Shown here one piece after another: positions 63,148 through 64,000 of a stretch of DNA of 64,000 nucleotides. The translations under genes and the position numbers were made by a program. Every line of letters begins with the position of its first letter. Within the stretch, counting starts at the first letter, position 1. Under the pieces are notes generated by a model. It saw nothing but the letters and a program-made list of their open reading frames with translations. It was not told the DNA's origin and did not search any database. The stretch comes from Rhabdobacter roseus (GTDB lineage: Bacteria; Bacteroidota; Bacteroidia; Cytophagales; Spirosomataceae), in assembly GCF_014202275.1 (NCBI RefSeq), contig NZ_JACHGF010000008.1, positions 124,001 through 188,000 of the forward strand, given 5' to 3'.

Positions 63148-63999
63148 TTACGGCCTTACCGAAAGGGCTTTTGACGAACGCTGGTACTGCGAAGGGCTCA
63201 CGCCCGTGTATTTTTTGAAAGCCACCGAAAAATGCTGCGCATGCTCATAGCCCAGCACCGCCGCCACTTCATCTACGGAGTAGCCGCCGTGGCGCAGGAG
63301 ATTCCCGGCGTACTCCATGCGTAGCTTCCGCAGGTAGTTAAAGACCGTCGTGCCAAAGAGCAGCTTAAAGCCCCGCTTTACTTTGAACTCATTCAGCAGG
63401 CAAATCCGGCTGAGCTGCGTCAGGCTGAGCTCGGAAAGGAAATTTGCGTCGAGGTACTTTCTCAGTTCATGTAGTTTTTCGGCTTCGTCGGGGCGCATCT
63501 CTTCGTGCGTGGGGGTAGGCGTGCCAAACTGCTCCATTTGCAGCGCTACCAGTTCCAGTACCCTGGATTGCACCAGCAGGTTTTGGATAGGACGGGCCGT
63601 TTGGTCATGCCGGATACTGTCGATCAGCCGCAGCATGTGCGGGGTACTTGGCAACGTTTCCCGGCGACCGGAGCACGGGCGGCTGCGGGAGAGGTCGTTG
63701 GCGATGCGCTCGCTCCAGGCGTCCTGAATACTGAGGCAGGAAAGGTAAAAATCTTTGTCCAGGCTAATGTGTAGCATCTCCATGGTTTGCTTCCGGCCGA
63801 TCCAGTTGATGCTCTGCCCGCTGGGAGAATACACCAGGTTATGGTAGCCGGGGCGCATGTTGAGGTCGTGGCCCAATCCTGAAAAGTGAGTATCCAGATG
63901 CCCGGCCATAAAAAAGTTGATGTTCACGGAATCGGGCGTCTCCACGTTGTGTAGCTCCATGTCATCGAGGGTTTCACAGCGCATGGTAGTTGCCTTCAT
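63148..63999 (-). CDS. AraC-family transcriptional regulator, possibly truncated at window edge
   Basis: The open frame runs 283 residues to the window end, with an ATG at 63997-63999, so the true start may lie further upstream. The C-terminal double HTH is clear: LSLTQLSRICLLNEFKVKRGF and YSVDEVAAVLGYEHAQHFSVAFKKYTGVSPSQYQ. The N-terminal part is a sensor of the kind found in Fe-siderophore-responsive and related AraC regulators. It is convergent with the esterase-like gene, 9 bp away. Its regulon is unknown. Confidence 0.93.
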   Translation of the reverse strand: MKATTMRCETLDDMELHNVETPDSVNINFFMAGHLDTHFSGLGHDLNMRPGYHNLVYSPSGQSINWIGRKQTMEMLHISLDKDFYLSCLSIQDAWSERIANDLSRSRPCSGRRETLPSTPHMLRLIDSIRHDQTARPIQNLLVQSRVLELVALQMEQFGTPTPTHEEMRPDEAEKLHELRKYLDANFLSELSLTQLSRICLLNEFKVKRGFKLLFGTTVFNYLRKLRMEYAGNLLRHGGYSVDEVAAVLGYEHAQHFSVAFKKYTGVSPSQYQRSSKALSVRP

Positions 64000-64000
64000 G

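Overview
The window looks like chromosomal DNA of a GC-rich member of the Bacteroidota, most likely of the order Cytophagales (Spirosoma/Dyadobacter-like). The evidence is two SusC/SusD pairs, an ECF sigma factor with a FecR anti-sigma factor and an STN-type SusC, planctomycete-type cytochrome c (PSCyt) and DUF1501 proteins, Tat-exported Gfo/Idh/MocA and FAD oxidoreductases, and DUF1080 proteins. No tRNA, rRNA, CRISPR array or prophage was seen. The species cannot be named from sequence alone.

Layout. 1-9.5 kb (mostly minus): a DUF1501/PSCyt pair, a small membrane protein, then a secreted FAD oxidoreductase, a sialidase-like protein and an M14 carboxypeptidase. 9.6-12.4 kb: a 3-hydroxyacyl-CoA dehydrogenase, a relic HipB-like HTH gene and a large lipoprotein. 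12.7-21.9 kb (minus): a polysaccharide-utilisation-type locus of SusC, SusD, an IPT/TIG surface glycan-binding protein and a GH3/beta-lactamase fusion. 22.3-24.9 kb: a membrane-anchored HTH/LamG-like sensor divergent from a secreted LamG-like protein. 25-28 kb: tandem small lipoproteins and an AT-rich orphan gene. 28.2-30.7 kb: a chromate transporter and a 2-oxoglutarate/Fe(II) oxygenase.

31-48.3 kb (plus) is one long catabolic region. It begins with sigma factor, FecR, STN-SusC and SusD. A phosphodiesterase-like lipoprotein, a Gfo/Idh/MocA oxidoreductase, a HEAT-repeat protein with two DUF1080 domains, a 2-hydroxyacid dehydrogenase, galactokinase and a lipoprotein aldose 1-epimerase follow. 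The sigma/FecR/STN-SusC set implies substrate-induced cell-surface signalling. The downstream enzymes suggest oxidative (3-keto-type) handling of a galactose-containing glycoside.

48.4-57.3 kb is an accessory island. It has low GC, few GTAC tetramers, several repeats, two copies of a DUF4279-like gene, an SDR/HxlR pair, an M1-type metallopeptidase, and an internally deleted IS256-family element. It also carries a candidate defence pair: a TIR protein with a lipocalin-like C-terminus, and a CxxC protein. 57.3-64 kb returns to GC-rich core: an FdhF/YdeP-type molybdoenzyme with FdhD, small proteins, a phytase-like esterase and an AraC regulator.

Two signals run through the window. GTAC, especially GGTACC and AAGTACC/GGTACTT, is strongly over-represented in native DNA in all reading frames and between genes, but scarce in the AT-rich acquired segments. 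Several short noncoding repeats (a MITE-like pair, a hairpin pair, a 131-bp tandem repeat) also occur.
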